The position numbers and the translations under genes were made by a program. The notes beneath the pieces are model-generated. The model had not been told where the DNA came from, did no database searches, and worked only from the letters and a program-made list of their open reading frames with translations. From DAOUMF01 sp034408935 (GTDB taxonomy: Bacteria > Chloroflexota > Dehalococcoidia > SM23-28-2 > RBG-16-64-32): a stretch of 64,000 nucleotides of DNA. Numbering within the stretch: the first letter of the stretch is position 1; each line of letters opens with the position of its first letter. Of the stretch, positions 49,620-58,654 are shown one piece after another. The stretch covers positions 248,001 through 312,000 of the forward strand of contig DAOUMV010000003.1 of assembly GCA_034408935.1 (NCBI GenBank), read 5' to 3'.

Positions 49620-50303
49620 ATGGCTGAGCCACTGACCACCCAGGAGCTGGAGGCACTGCGGGCGATCACCTCACCGACCGTGTGCAACGCCATCGAGACG
49701 TTCGACGTCCGGCCCCGGAGCGAGGGGTTCATGGACAGCACGATCAAGTGTCGCTTTACCGAGCTGGGAGCGATGGTCGGCTACGCCGTGACGGCGAAGA
49801 TGAGGGCCCGCGAGCGTCCGCAGCAGGCGGTCGCGCCCTGGGATATGTGGGCGGAGATGGAGAAGGTTCCGAAGCCGTGGGTCGTGGTGATCGAGGACCT
49901 GGACTATCCCGATCCCATCGGCTCCTTCTGGGGCGAGGTTAACGGCAGCATCTACAAGGGCTTAGGGGCGGTTGGCACGGTGACGAACGGGGGCGTACGC
50001 GACCTGCCGGAGGTGCGCGCCACCGGCTTCCACTTCTTCTCGTTCTGCGTGCTGGTCTCGCACGCGTACCTTCACGTGGTGGAGGTTGGCACGCCGGTCA
50101 GCGTGGGCGGTCTAACCGTCAACCCGGGCGATCTGCTCCACGGCGACGAGCACGGCGTGACAAGCATTCCACTTGAGATCGCCCGCGAGGTGCCGAAAGC
50201 GGCAAAAGGGGTGGAGGCACGGGAGCGGGTGATCATCGACTTCGCTCGCTCGTCGGAGTGCAGTGCGGACGGCCTCAAGAGGCTGTTCCAGTCGGGCAGG
50301 TGA
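49620..50303 (+). CDS. RraA-family aldolase/decarboxylase
   Basis: A 227-aa RraA-like protein with SPTVCNAIETFDVRP, YKGLGAVGTVTNGGVRDLPE and VNPGDLLHGDEHGVTSIP, the metal- and substrate-binding blocks of 4-hydroxy-4-methyl-2-oxoglutarate aldolase/oxaloacetate decarboxylases. The GGVRD arginine and aspartate are kept, so it is probably an enzyme rather than an RNase E inhibitor. Ribosome site GAGGAGAAG before the ATG. Confidence 0.87.
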   Translation: MAEPLTTQELEALRAITSPTVCNAIETFDVRPRSEGFMDSTIKCRFTELGAMVGYAVTAKMRARERPQQAVAPWDMWAEMEKVPKPWVVVIEDLDYPDPIGSFWGEVNGSIYKGLGAVGTVTNGGVRDLPEVRATGFHFFSFCVLVSHAYLHVVEVGTPVSVGGLTVNPGDLLHGDEHGVTSIPLEIAREVPKAAKGVEARERVIIDFARSSECSADGLKRLFQSGR

Positions 50304-50359
50304 TCGAGGGTTAGCGGTCGCACCCGGCGCGACGCCTCGTGTAGCGCGTCCTTCGGCTG

Positions 50360-51946
50360 CTATCCTGTCGCGTTGAGGCGCGCGAATGCGCGCTTGTTGT
50401 TCTTGTAGATGTTCAGAAACTCGCCGAAGAGCTCGTCGTAGACCTTGCGGTTGTCGGGGTTTGGGTCGTAGGTCTCGGTGATCTTGACGCGGTCGGGGAT
50501 GTCATCGAAGGTGATGTACCCGAGAGCAGCCGAGGCGGCGAAGGCGGTGCCGCGAGCGTTCGCCAGTCGCGGCTGCTCGACCTGTCGGATCGTGCGGTCG
50601 AGGACGTCGGCGTGAATCTGGGACCACAAGCTTGACTGGGCACCGCCGCCGATGAAGTTGATCCCGTCGAGTCGCCTCTTGACGAACTTCTCCATGCTCC
50701 TGTGCATCCACCTCGTGTTGTACGCGACGCCCTCGAACACCGCCCTGATCATGTGCTCCCTGGTGGTGGTGAGCGACTGATTGAAGAAGCCGCCGCGCAC
50801 CCTGTGATCCTCGATGGGCGTGCGTTCGCCGTTGAGCCATGGTGTGAAGATCAGCTTGTCGCTACCCGGCGGCACTCGCTCAGCCATGCGGTTGAAGGTA
50901 TCCAGTACGTCATCCGGCGCAGCGCCGGCCAACAGATCGTCGTCGGCATAGAAGATGTTGTCTCGCAGTGTTGTCAGGCAGCCGCCGGCGGTCTCTTGCT
51001 CCGTGGCCGCCCAGTAGCGTCCCGGAATCCCCGAAGGCAGCGACGTGATGCTGTTGGTAAGGTCCGTTCTCTTGAACGGGACGTGGCAGGTCAACCAGGA
51101 CGACGTGCCGATATAGAGATGCGGTTCGAAGTCCCGGACAGCGCCCGAGCCGATCGCCGCGGACGCCGTATCGCCCGTTCCCATCACCACCTGAACGTCC
51201 TCTCTCAGTCCGAGTTCCTTGGCGATGTCGGCGGTGATCGGGCCCAGTATCGCGCCGGTCGGCTTCAGGTCCGGCAGCTTCTCCCGGTCAACGCCCGTGA
51301 GCGCGATCAGCTTGTCGACGTAGGTGACGTTGGCGAGATCGCGGTTGTCCGTCACCCAGTGGCCAGTAATCGAGTCGTAGGACGCTGCGACTTCGCCGGT
51401 GAGGCGCATGTTCAGGTAGTCCATCGGCTCGAGGAACTTGAAGGTTTGGCGATAGACGTCCGGGCGCTCGTTCTGGATGAAGAGGATGTGGCCGATGGAG
51501 TCCTTCCCGGTCCGTGACGGCATGCCGCCCGTCAGCCTCAGCCACCGCCACAGCTTCAGCGCGCCGTAGCCGGCGACGCTGGGGAAGCCGGCAGTGATGC
51601 GCTTGGCATATTTGCCGCCGCGCATGTCCATCCAGATGATGGCGTTCGCCAGGTGGTTGCCATCGCGGTCGATGGGGACGGTGCCCATCCACTGCGTCGT
51701 GAGGCTTATCGCAACGATGCTTTCGGCGGGAACGAGGCCTCGGGCCAGCAATCTCTTGGCCGCCGTCGTGATGGCGCGCCACCAATCATCGGGGTCCTGT
51801 TCGGCGCCGCCGCCGGGGAAGAGGAGGAGATCGGTCTTCTCGAACTCGTGGCCGGCGATGTAACCATCCGTGGAAACTAGAGCGACCTTGGGCCCGCCGG
51901 TGCCGAGATCGACGGCAAGGACGTATTTGGCGTTGTCGGCTGTCAT
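50360..51946 (-). CDS. FGGY-family carbohydrate kinase (xylulokinase-like)
   Basis: The 528-aa sugar kinase has the N-terminal phosphate loop VLAVDLGTGGPKVALVSTDG, the FGGY_N block TTQWMGTVPIDRDGNHLANA and the C-terminal GGGAQSSLWSQIHADVLDR. The sugar cannot be named. I start at ATG 51946 because GGAGGG lies ten bases upstream; GTG 51970 is an alternative. It lies 33 bp after the IMPase-like gene in the same direction. Confidence 0.87.
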   Translation of the reverse strand: MTADNAKYVLAVDLGTGGPKVALVSTDGYIAGHEFEKTDLLLFPGGGAEQDPDDWWRAITTAAKRLLARGLVPAESIVAISLTTQWMGTVPIDRDGNHLANAIIWMDMRGGKYAKRITAGFPSVAGYGALKLWRWLRLTGGMPSRTGKDSIGHILFIQNERPDVYRQTFKFLEPMDYLNMRLTGEVAASYDSITGHWVTDNRDLANVTYVDKLIALTGVDREKLPDLKPTGAILGPITADIAKELGLREDVQVVMGTGDTASAAIGSGAVRDFEPHLYIGTSSWLTCHVPFKRTDLTNSITSLPSGIPGRYWAATEQETAGGCLTTLRDNIFYADDDLLAGAAPDDVLDTFNRMAERVPPGSDKLIFTPWLNGERTPIEDHRVRGGFFNQSLTTTREHMIRAVFEGVAYNTRWMHRSMEKFVKRRLDGINFIGGGAQSSLWSQIHADVLDRTIRQVEQPRLANARGTAFAASAALGYITFDDIPDRVKITETYDPNPDNRKVYDELFGEFLNIYKNNKRAFARLNATG

Positions 51947-51979
51947 CGTCGCTCTGCCCTCCATTCCCACGGCCGTCGG

Positions 51980-52747
51980 TCAGAGGCAGGCCAGCACCTG
52001 CTCATGGAGCAGGCCGTTGGTGGCCACAGCGTTGCCCCCTCGAATGGTGCGCTGGCCCTGCCAGTCGGTGAATCGGCCGCCGGCCTCCTCGATAATGGGT
52101 GGGAGGGGGGCGCAATCCCAGACGTGCATCAGCGGGTCGATCATGACGTCCGCCCGTCCCGTGGCCACGAGGGCATACCCGTAGCAGTCCGCCCACGTTC
52201 TGGCGCCGCCGGTCGCTCCTGCCAGACGGTTGAGCGCCGCGGACTGACCAGGATACGCATCGAACTTCAAGTCCGTGGTTAGCCATGTGGCGTCGCTGAG
52301 CTCGGAGGTGCTCGACACGTACGCTCGCTGGCCGCGCCAGCGGCAACCTTCCCCCCTGGCGGCCGCAACCGTCTCGTTGAGCGCCGGGAGACGGATGACC
52401 CCAAGAAGAGGCTCGTCCTCTTGCTCCATGCCGATGAGGACGCCGTAGAGTGGCACGCCGTGGACGAATGAGAAAGTGCCGTCAATCGGGTCGATGATCC
52501 AGCGCCGCCGGGCCTCGGGCATCGTCTCGCCGAACTCCTCGCCGATCAGGCCATCGACCGGGAACCTCGACTCGATCGTCTCGCGGATGTATTCCTCTGT
52601 CTCCCGGTCTGCTATCGTCACCGGCGACATGTCGGGTTTCGTCTCGACGACGAACTGGCCCTGGAAGTACCTGAGGGTGATCTCGCCGGCCTTCTCCGAC
52701 AGGTCGACCGCGAACTCGAGCAGATCACGCAGAGATTCACCAGCCAC
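51980..52747 (-). CDS. Inositol-monophosphatase-family phosphatase (HisN-like)
   Basis: The 255-aa Mg-dependent phosphatase has DLIGEEFGE-like GLIGEEFGETMPE, the metal motif IIDPIDGTFSFVHGVPLYG and the second site MHVWDCAPLPPIIEEAGG. The spacing fits actinobacterial histidinol-phosphate phosphatase HisN better than classic IMPase, but a sugar phosphate made by the FGGY kinase next door is an equal candidate. GTG start after GGGGAGGA. Confidence 0.85.
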   Translation of the reverse strand: MAGESLRDLLEFAVDLSEKAGEITLRYFQGQFVVETKPDMSPVTIADRETEEYIRETIESRFPVDGLIGEEFGETMPEARRRWIIDPIDGTFSFVHGVPLYGVLIGMEQEDEPLLGVIRLPALNETVAAARGEGCRWRGQRAYVSSTSELSDATWLTTDLKFDAYPGQSAALNRLAGATGGARTWADCYGYALVATGRADVMIDPLMHVWDCAPLPPIIEEAGGRFTDWQGQRTIRGGNAVATNGLLHEQVLACL

Positions 52748-52763
52748 GAGATACGATCCTCCC

Positions 52764-53519
52764 CTAGCCTACATCTACCTTCGCCATGACACCGAGGTGG
52801 TCAGACGGGAACAGGGTCTCGTCGTCGGGATGAGGAGTGGCGAACGCCAGGTCGGCCTGAAGGACACGGGCACCGTCGACGAAGACGTAGTCCAGGCACC
52901 CCGGGGGCGAGGGATCGAAGGTGTTGATGGGCGTGGGCCAGGTTCTCTCCGGATCCCGGCCGTGCGCCGCCTCGTGGGCGGAGGCGAAGCGGGTCTTCAT
53001 CAGCGTGACGGTCCGCTCCTCCGGGTATGCGTTGAAGTCGCCGACGGCCACGGTGGCGGCCGCGCCCTGCCATGTGTCGACCCAGGCGAGGAGGCGCTCG
53101 GCCTGGTGGAGCCTGTCCTGTGTGGCGGACGGAGGGTAGTGGAGGTGGGTGTTGTAGAAGTCCAGGGCCGCGCCGCCTTGCAGTCGCAATCGGAGCCGTT
53201 GAGCCACGTTCTCCTGCAGGAGGTAGTCGAGTCCCTCATGCGCCTCCACCGGCAGGCGCGACATAACCGCAAGCGCCTCCAGGTGGGCGCTACGTCGGGG
53301 CCGGGCCACGTGATAGATCTCGTAGGGTGGCGCATCGTTCATACGGTCGTTGGCGAGGCGGCAGATGGACACTCCCTGGTCGGTCGCCAGGTTGACCTCC
53401 TGCAGTCCGATGATATCGGGTCGAAGTGCTTCCAGTTGGTCGAGCAGAAGGGGAAACCTCTCATCCCAACGGCCCATCTTGTGGAAGAGATTGAGGGTGG
53501 CAACCGTGATTACGCTCAT
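52764..53519 (-). CDS. Endonuclease/exonuclease/phosphatase-family protein
   Basis: The 251-aa EEP-fold protein has VATLNLFHKM, IIGLQEVNL with the catalytic Glu, FYNTHLHYPP, VAVGDFNAYPEE and PSDHLGVMAKV, all metal and catalytic motifs in order. The substrate may be a phospholipid, inositol phosphate or nucleic acid. ATG 53519 lies 12 bases after a -10 box. Confidence 0.87.
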   Translation of the reverse strand: MSVITVATLNLFHKMGRWDERFPLLLDQLEALRPDIIGLQEVNLATDQGVSICRLANDRMNDAPPYEIYHVARPRRSAHLEALAVMSRLPVEAHEGLDYLLQENVAQRLRLRLQGGAALDFYNTHLHYPPSATQDRLHQAERLLAWVDTWQGAAATVAVGDFNAYPEERTVTLMKTRFASAHEAAHGRDPERTWPTPINTFDPSPPGCLDYVFVDGARVLQADLAFATPHPDDETLFPSDHLGVMAKVDVG

Positions 53520-53531
53520 CGGACGCCTCGA

Positions 53532-53560
53532 ATTGTATGTTGTCAGCATAGGTGGGACAA
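53532..53560 (-). promoter_or_regulatory. Promoter of the EEP-IMPase-FGGY operon
   Basis: The -35 TTGTCC (53560-53555) and -10 TACAAT (53537-53532) are 17 bp apart; the ATG is 12 bases beyond, without a ribosome site. Confidence 0.55.
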
Positions 53561-53703
53561 CAACGGTGTGCTGACGGGCGGCCGCGCAGAGCGAACTCCC
53601 ACGCGCGGCGATCGGTTTTCTCCGGGGTCACTGGTCAGCGAGCGTGGGGGGAGGCATACTGTGTGCGAAACGGGAATCCGATCAGCATGGAGGTGGATGA
53701 CCG

Positions 53704-54753
53704 ATGACGGCGCGAACGGGCAACGCAAGAGGCGGGGGGTACCAGGAGGTCGAGATCACGAAGGCCGTCAAGCTGTGCGACCCCAGGGGCAACCTGCTGC
53801 CTGCCAGCGTCGGCTGGTCGAGGCATCCTCTGCACACCTGCAACCTCAAAGGCCACTGGCCGAGGAAGAAGAAGTGGAACTACTGGTGCGTCACCGGCGA
53901 TAGCTACCTCTTCTCCGTTACCTTGGCCAACGTAGACTACATCGGTCTCGCCTTCGCCTACTTCCTGGAATACGAGACGAAGAGGTTCATCGAGCAGACG
54001 GTGACGGTTCCCCTGGGCAGAGGATGCTCCATGCCCGACACGGTCAGCGGCGACGTCATCTTCGAGAACAGAGCGATTAATCTGTCGTTTGCGGAAGACC
54101 AGGGATGCACCCGGCTGCATGTCGATAGTCCCGCGTTCGGAGGAACAACCCTTTCGGCGGAACTGCAGGTGGAGCATCCGAAAGACCACGAGACGCTGAA
54201 CGTGGTCATCCCCTGGAGCAAGGATCGTTTCAACTTCACATCCAAGCAGAACTGCCTTCCGGCCAGCGGAACCGTCTCGATTGGAGACCAGACCGTCGAG
54301 TTTGCTCCTGGGAACGCGTTCGCTTGCCTGGATTACGGCCGGGGGATGTGGCGCTACGCCACCTCGTGGAACTGGGCCGCGTCCTCGGGAAGGCAGGGCG
54401 ACCGAACGATCGGGTTGAATCTCGGAGGCACCTGGACCGACGGAACGGGCCTGACCGAGAACGGCATCTGCGTGGACGGCCGGCTCAGCAAGATCGGCGA
54501 AGACGTGCATTTCGCCTTTGACCGGACCGATTTCATGAAGCCGTGGGCCATGAAGACGCAGTCGTCGGAGCGGATCGATCTTGAGCTGGTGCCCTTTTTC
54601 GAGAGGACGGCAAAGACGAATCTCCTGGTCGCCAAATCGGAGGTGCATCAGGTCATAGGCCGCATCTCAGGAACCGTCATCCCGGACGATGGGGCGGCCC
54701 TTCGCCTCGAGGAGATGATCGGGTGGGTGGAGTGGCACGATGCCCGCTGGTGA
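53704..54753 (+). CDS. DUF2804 family protein
   Basis: The 349-aa protein matches DUF2804: VKLCDPRGNLLPASVGWSRH, KKWNYWCVTGDSYLFSVTLA, FLEYETKRFIEQTVTVPLGR, and the tail with WRYATSWNWAASSG and GLNLGGTWTDGTGLTENGI. The beta-rich fold resembles lipocalin-like carotenoid 1,2-hydratases, but no enzyme activity is proven for DUF2804. GGAGGT lies nine bases before the ATG. Confidence 0.85.
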   Translation: MTARTGNARGGGYQEVEITKAVKLCDPRGNLLPASVGWSRHPLHTCNLKGHWPRKKKWNYWCVTGDSYLFSVTLANVDYIGLAFAYFLEYETKRFIEQTVTVPLGRGCSMPDTVSGDVIFENRAINLSFAEDQGCTRLHVDSPAFGGTTLSAELQVEHPKDHETLNVVIPWSKDRFNFTSKQNCLPASGTVSIGDQTVEFAPGNAFACLDYGRGMWRYATSWNWAASSGRQGDRTIGLNLGGTWTDGTGLTENGICVDGRLSKIGEDVHFAFDRTDFMKPWAMKTQSSERIDLELVPFFERTAKTNLLVAKSEVHQVIGRISGTVIPDDGAALRLEEMIGWVEWHDARW

Positions 54754-54792
54754 TCACTTTGGGCCGTTGCCGGGCACTCAAAAGGGCCGCCG

Positions 54793-54815
54793 CAGCAGGC
54801 TGCTGGTGTTATAAT
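54793..54815 (+). promoter_or_regulatory. CoA-transferase operon promoter with inverted repeat
   Basis: TATAAT (54810-54815) is preceded by the inverted repeat CAGCAG-G-CTGCTG (54793-54805) where the -35 should be, so an activator or repressor site is likely. Confidence 0.5.
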
Positions 54816-54824
54816 TCGGCCTTG

Positions 54825-54887
54825 ATGAGTCTGGCCCGCGAAGCCAGGGCGGTATCCGGGGTGCCGGGTGTCCGTCCTGTGGCGTGA
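54825..54887 (+). CDS. 20-aa leader ORF before gctA
   Basis: ATG 54825 follows the -10 after nine bases and encodes MSLAREARAVSGVPGVRPVA, with TGA 11 bases before the gctA ATG; the TGA is part of the gctA ribosome site GTGAGGGGG. It could be a leaderless coupling peptide. No homologue is known to me. Confidence 0.35.
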   Translation: MSLAREARAVSGVPGVRPVA

Positions 54888-54898
54888 GGGGGACTGCG

Positions 54899-55663
54899 AT
54901 GGCGATCAACAAGATTGTAGGCAGCTTCGACGAGGCGGTGGCGGACATCCCTGACGGCGCCGTGCTGCTCATCGGCGGATTCGGCGGGCCCGGCGAGTGC
55001 CCCAGCTATCTCATCGCTGCCGTGGCCCGGAAGGCCGTCAAGGAGCTCACCATCGTCGGCAACTCGGGTGGCTGGGGCCCGGAGTTGATCGAAATGCTGC
55101 GTGCCCGCATGGCTGTCCTGCTGAAGATCCCGCCGGACTGGTATGACCCGGGCCTCCTGGTGGGGCGGGGCCAGGTGAAGAAAGGGATCCTCTCGTTCCC
55201 GGCGGCCCCCGCCCACATCTTCACGCCGTTCGAAAAGGCGGTAATGGATGGGAAGGTTGAACTGGAGCTCATCGGGCAGGGCAGTTTGTGCGAGCGGATG
55301 CGCGCCGCCAAGGGGGGCATCGCGGCCTTCTACACCCCCGTGGGGGTAGGCACTATCGTCGAGGAAGGGAAAGAGGTGCGGGAGTTCGGCGGCCGCAAGC
55401 ACCTCCTGGAGATGGCGCTCAAGGGGGACTTCTCCCTTATTCGCGCTCACAAGGCCGACCGATACGGCAACCTGGTCTACCGGGGCTCGTCTCGCACCTT
55501 CAACGCCACCATGGCCGGCGCTTCCACCGTGACTATCGCCGAGGTGGACGAGGTGGTGGAGGCTGGCGCCCTGGACCCCGATCACATCGTGACGCCAGGG
55601 ATATACGTGCAGCGGGTGGTGGTGCGCCCCCGCGAGCCGCGCCCCTGGGATGAGGCCATGTAG
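54899..55663 (+). CDS. CoA-transferase subunit A (family I)
   Basis: The 254-aa alpha subunit moves CoA between acids. LIGGFGGPGECPSYLIAAVA is the oxyanion/CoA loop, and GRKHLLEMALKGDFSLIRAH plus KADRYGNLVYRGSSRTFN are family blocks. It is most like glutaconate/3-oxoadipate CoA-transferase subunits. Start is ATG 54899 after GAGGGGG; it lies directly before subunit B. Confidence 0.9.
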   Translation: MAINKIVGSFDEAVADIPDGAVLLIGGFGGPGECPSYLIAAVARKAVKELTIVGNSGGWGPELIEMLRARMAVLLKIPPDWYDPGLLVGRGQVKKGILSFPAAPAHIFTPFEKAVMDGKVELELIGQGSLCERMRAAKGGIAAFYTPVGVGTIVEEGKEVREFGGRKHLLEMALKGDFSLIRAHKADRYGNLVYRGSSRTFNATMAGASTVTIAEVDEVVEAGALDPDHIVTPGIYVQRVVVRPREPRPWDEAM

Positions 55664-55673
55664 GAGGGCCGCG

Positions 55674-56345
55674 ATGCCTGGAGAGCGACTGGACGAGCAG
55701 ACGATGGCCCTGCGGGCCGCCAAGGAGTTCGAGGACGGGATGGTGGTGAACCTGGGGGTGGGCATCCCCACGCTCTGCAGCAACTTCGTGCCGGCGGGCA
55801 GGGAGGTCGTTTTCCAGTCGGAGAACGGGATCCTGGGCTTCGGGCCTATCGTCACCGACCCGGATGAGTCCGATGAGAACCTGATCAATGCCGGCGTGCA
55901 GCCCGTGCAGCCGAAGCCGGGGATGGCGGTCTTTGATCACGCCGAGAGCTTCGTCATGATCCGAGGGGGCCATATTGACGTGGCGGTTCTAGGGGCGCTG
56001 GAGGTGTCGGAGCGGGGCGACCTGGCGAACTACACGCTGCCCGGCAAGCAGGTGGGCAGCTTCGGCGGCGGGCAGGACCTCGCCTTCTGCGCCAAGAAGC
56101 TGGTGGCAGTCATGACCCACACCACCAACGAGGGCAAGCCGAAGATCGTCAAGGAGCTAACGTCGCCCATCACGGCGCCCGCCTGCGTCGATCTCATCAT
56201 CACGGACATCGCCGCGATTGATGTGACTGACGATGGTCTCGTGTTGAGGGAGGCCGTCCCAGGCTGGGCGGCGGAGGACATTCAGGGCCTCACGGAGGCG
56301 AAGCTCAAGGTGGCCCCCGACCTACGGGAGATGGAGCTTCTCTAG
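55674..56345 (+). CDS. CoA-transferase subunit B (family I)
   Basis: The 223-aa beta subunit holds the catalytic glutamate E50 in VVFQSENGILGFGP. VVNLGVGIPTLCSNFV precedes it, and KQVGSFGGGQDLAFCAKKLV closes the CoA site. ATG 55674 has AGGAGGG seven bases upstream, ten bases after the subunit A stop. Confidence 0.9.
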   Translation: MPGERLDEQTMALRAAKEFEDGMVVNLGVGIPTLCSNFVPAGREVVFQSENGILGFGPIVTDPDESDENLINAGVQPVQPKPGMAVFDHAESFVMIRGGHIDVAVLGALEVSERGDLANYTLPGKQVGSFGGGQDLAFCAKKLVAVMTHTTNEGKPKIVKELTSPITAPACVDLIITDIAAIDVTDDGLVLREAVPGWAAEDIQGLTEAKLKVAPDLREMELL

Positions 56346-56675
56346 GGACGCCCGGAATCCGGGTTCAACCAGCGGCAGCCAGTACTATCGCGGATCGTCG
56401 CTCCTGGGATCTTTGTCAGCGTGGGGCCGCGTTAGCCGGGCCTCCTGTTTGCGCTCCCGCGATATCGCCCAAGTCAGTAGCGTAACGTCGTATGGGTACA
56501 TCTCAATCTCCTCTATACTGGGATACGACGGCTTCCGAGAAGTGGATTGCATGGGGGCGCACGTCGGCAAGGGATCCCGCCATTGCTTGCGGGCTCCGCC
56601 GGCGTCCCGCTGCGGCGGGAGCGGGTTGGCCCCCTCGCTTAGCTCGCGAGATTTCGGTACGGGAGGTGATGCTAA
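56346..56675. other. 330-bp intergenic region
   Basis: No supportable gene. A short hairpin CCCGGA-A-TCCGGG follows the CoA-transferase stop. CGTCGTAT at 56485-56492 has its complement ATACGACG about 28 bp on, around a CTCTATACT segment that could be a -10. GGGAGGT at the end is the ribosome site of the next gene. Confidence 0.5.
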
Positions 56676-57773
56676 ATGACCGTGGGTAGCGCTCTGGCCG
56701 ACCTGGCACGCGCTCGCGAGGGACGGCGACGCCGCGCGTCTAGCTGGGACCGCACGGGCGGCAACGCTGACTTCGTGGGCATCGGCGCCGGCCAAACGGT
56801 GGTTCTCTGCGACATCGAGGGCGCGGGGATCATCCGTCACATCTGGTGTACCATGGCTGCGCCCCGCAATCCCCTCTACGCTCGCACCACCCTGCTGCGC
56901 ATGTTCTGGGATGATGCGCCCACTCCCTGCGTCGAGGTTCCCATCGGTGACTTCTTCGGCATCGGCCACGGCATCGTCAAGAACTTCGCGTCGCTGCCTC
57001 TCACCATGAGCCCGGAAGACGGCCGGGGGTTCAACTGCTTCTTCCCTATGCCCTTTTCCAGTCGCGCCCGCATCGAGGTGACGAACGACTCGGACGCCGG
57101 GATGATCTTCTACTACTACGTGGACTACGAGGAGCACGACCGCCTGGAGGATGACCTCCTACGGTTCCACGCCCAGTGGCGGCGGGAAAACCCCACCGAG
57201 GGCTGGGGCGAGGGACGCTTCGACGATGACATCGAGGCTGGGCAGATAGGTGAGTACCGGCGAGAGGTGTGGGCAACCCCCAACCTGGATGGCGAGGGGA
57301 ACTACGTCATCCTGGAGGCGGAAGGCCGCGGCCACTACGTCGGCTGCAACCTGAACATCGATTGCTTCTCGCGCCAGAAGAACGACTGGTACGGCGAGGG
57401 CGACGACATGATCTTCATCGACGGGGATGTCTGGCCGCCGACCCTCCACGGCACCGGCACCGAGGACTACTTGAACACCGCGTTCTCGCCTCGCCAGGAG
57501 TTCAGCGCTCCCTACCACGGTCTGACCGTGTACTCCGGCAGCGAGGAGTGGCCCTACAAAGGCAAGAACTCCTCCTACCGCTTCCACATCGAGGACCCGA
57601 TCATGTTCGAGAAGTCGATCCGGGTGACGATCGAGCATGGCCACGCCAACAACCTCTGGAACGACTACTCGTCGACGGCATACTGGTACCAGACGGAACC
57701 GCACGCGCCCTTCCCGCGGATGCTGCCTGTCGACGAGCGGCTGCCGCGGGCCGAGGGGGAGGTGGCAAGGTGA
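56676..57773 (+). CDS. GH172 / DUF2961 glycoside hydrolase-like protein
   Basis: The 365-aa protein matches DUF2961, now glycoside hydrolase family 172 (fructofuranosidase, arabinofuranosidase and difructose-anhydride enzymes). Blocks are GAGIIRHIWCTMAAP, VPIGDFFGIGHGIVKNFASL, FNCFFPMPFSSRARIEVTND, DGDVWPPTLHGTGTEDYLNT and SSTAYWYQTEPHAPF. No signal peptide is seen, so it acts in the cytoplasm. It fits the sugar-use genes around it. Confidence 0.88.
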   Translation: MTVGSALADLARAREGRRRRASSWDRTGGNADFVGIGAGQTVVLCDIEGAGIIRHIWCTMAAPRNPLYARTTLLRMFWDDAPTPCVEVPIGDFFGIGHGIVKNFASLPLTMSPEDGRGFNCFFPMPFSSRARIEVTNDSDAGMIFYYYVDYEEHDRLEDDLLRFHAQWRRENPTEGWGEGRFDDDIEAGQIGEYRREVWATPNLDGEGNYVILEAEGRGHYVGCNLNIDCFSRQKNDWYGEGDDMIFIDGDVWPPTLHGTGTEDYLNTAFSPRQEFSAPYHGLTVYSGSEEWPYKGKNSSYRFHIEDPIMFEKSIRVTIEHGHANNLWNDYSSTAYWYQTEPHAPFPRMLPVDERLPRAEGEVAR

Positions 57774-58033
57774 GGGCCGTGCGCCGCCTCCCACAGGACT
57801 CGTTGCAGCATTCCCTTGGGGAGGGCGCCGGGCCGGACGGCCGCCGCCGTTGAGTCTGCGCGAATCGCCTCGTTGACCTCACTGAAGGGTCGGCTGATTC
57901 GTTGGCCGCGTCAAGCGCAGCAGACCTGTGGGTGCCCTGTTCATAGCCGGTGGGCTTCCGACGCCCTCTTGACGCAGGATCGGCCGGTGCAGATGATGCT
58001 TGCGTGCGCAGACGACTTGCGCGCCTGTGACGC
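57774..58033. other. 260-bp intergenic region
   Basis: Nothing with clear gene or RNA structure. Sequence is mixed GC and the start of the next gene is uncertain. Confidence 0.4.
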
Positions 58034-58648
58034 TTGGCAGAGATATTCGACACCGTCAGGGGATATTGGGAACTCGTCCCCAAATGGGTTCGCCATGTGC
58101 TCTTCTTCTTGCTGACGTGGATAGTGCCAGGTGGCCCGTTAGCTTATCTGTTGGCCTTGGCTGGCTTCTTCACCGCCAATGTCTTCTACGTAGTCCTTGT
58201 CGCGCTTCCCATCGGCACTCTCTCTTGGGCTGGCATGGAGGCGTTGCGACTTCGAGCTATGCAGAGCAGAGGACCCGCTGAGTGGCCAGCATATGAGCTA
58301 GTCCACCCGTCTCGGGATTCCCGCCCGATAGGCGTACCCGGCCATGTCCGGATGACTGATTCAGTGGAACTCATCCTGTTGGTCGACACTGGCTACTTGC
58401 AGGATAGAGCGTCATATCCGTTCGGTGGGGTGCAATGCCAGGTAGCAAACCCAGTGGGGGAAACCTGCACACTCGCTATTGCCGGAAACCCGCCACGCCA
58501 GATCAGAGTCAGCTATCCACATTGGTTCTCTGGCGCAGCACGTCTACAGAGTGGATTGCATGAAGTCACATGGACCCCTGGTTACACTGTGGGCGGCGCC
58601 GAGTACGCTGATGTGAAGTATACGTTCATCATTCCCATCACCGGGTAA
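58034..58648 (+). CDS. Hypothetical membrane protein
   Basis: A 204-aa protein if the TTG at 58034 is the start. Two hydrophobic segments (VLFFLLTWIVPGGPLAYLLA, AGFFTANVFYVVLVALPIG) precede a soluble beta-rich part (SVELILLVDTGYL, YADVKYTFIIPI). No ribosome site is seen before the TTG. Codon use is less GC-rich than in its neighbours. I do not recognise it. Confidence 0.5.
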   Translation: MAEIFDTVRGYWELVPKWVRHVLFFLLTWIVPGGPLAYLLALAGFFTANVFYVVLVALPIGTLSWAGMEALRLRAMQSRGPAEWPAYELVHPSRDSRPIGVPGHVRMTDSVELILLVDTGYLQDRASYPFGGVQCQVANPVGETCTLAIAGNPPRQIRVSYPHWFSGAARLQSGLHEVTWTPGYTVGGAEYADVKYTFIIPITG

Positions 58649-58654
58649 GCGCAA

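Noticed and set aside
56385..57137. Minus-strand frame of 250 codons
   Set aside because: Antisense to GH172 and the gap before it, with no ribosome site or family motif.
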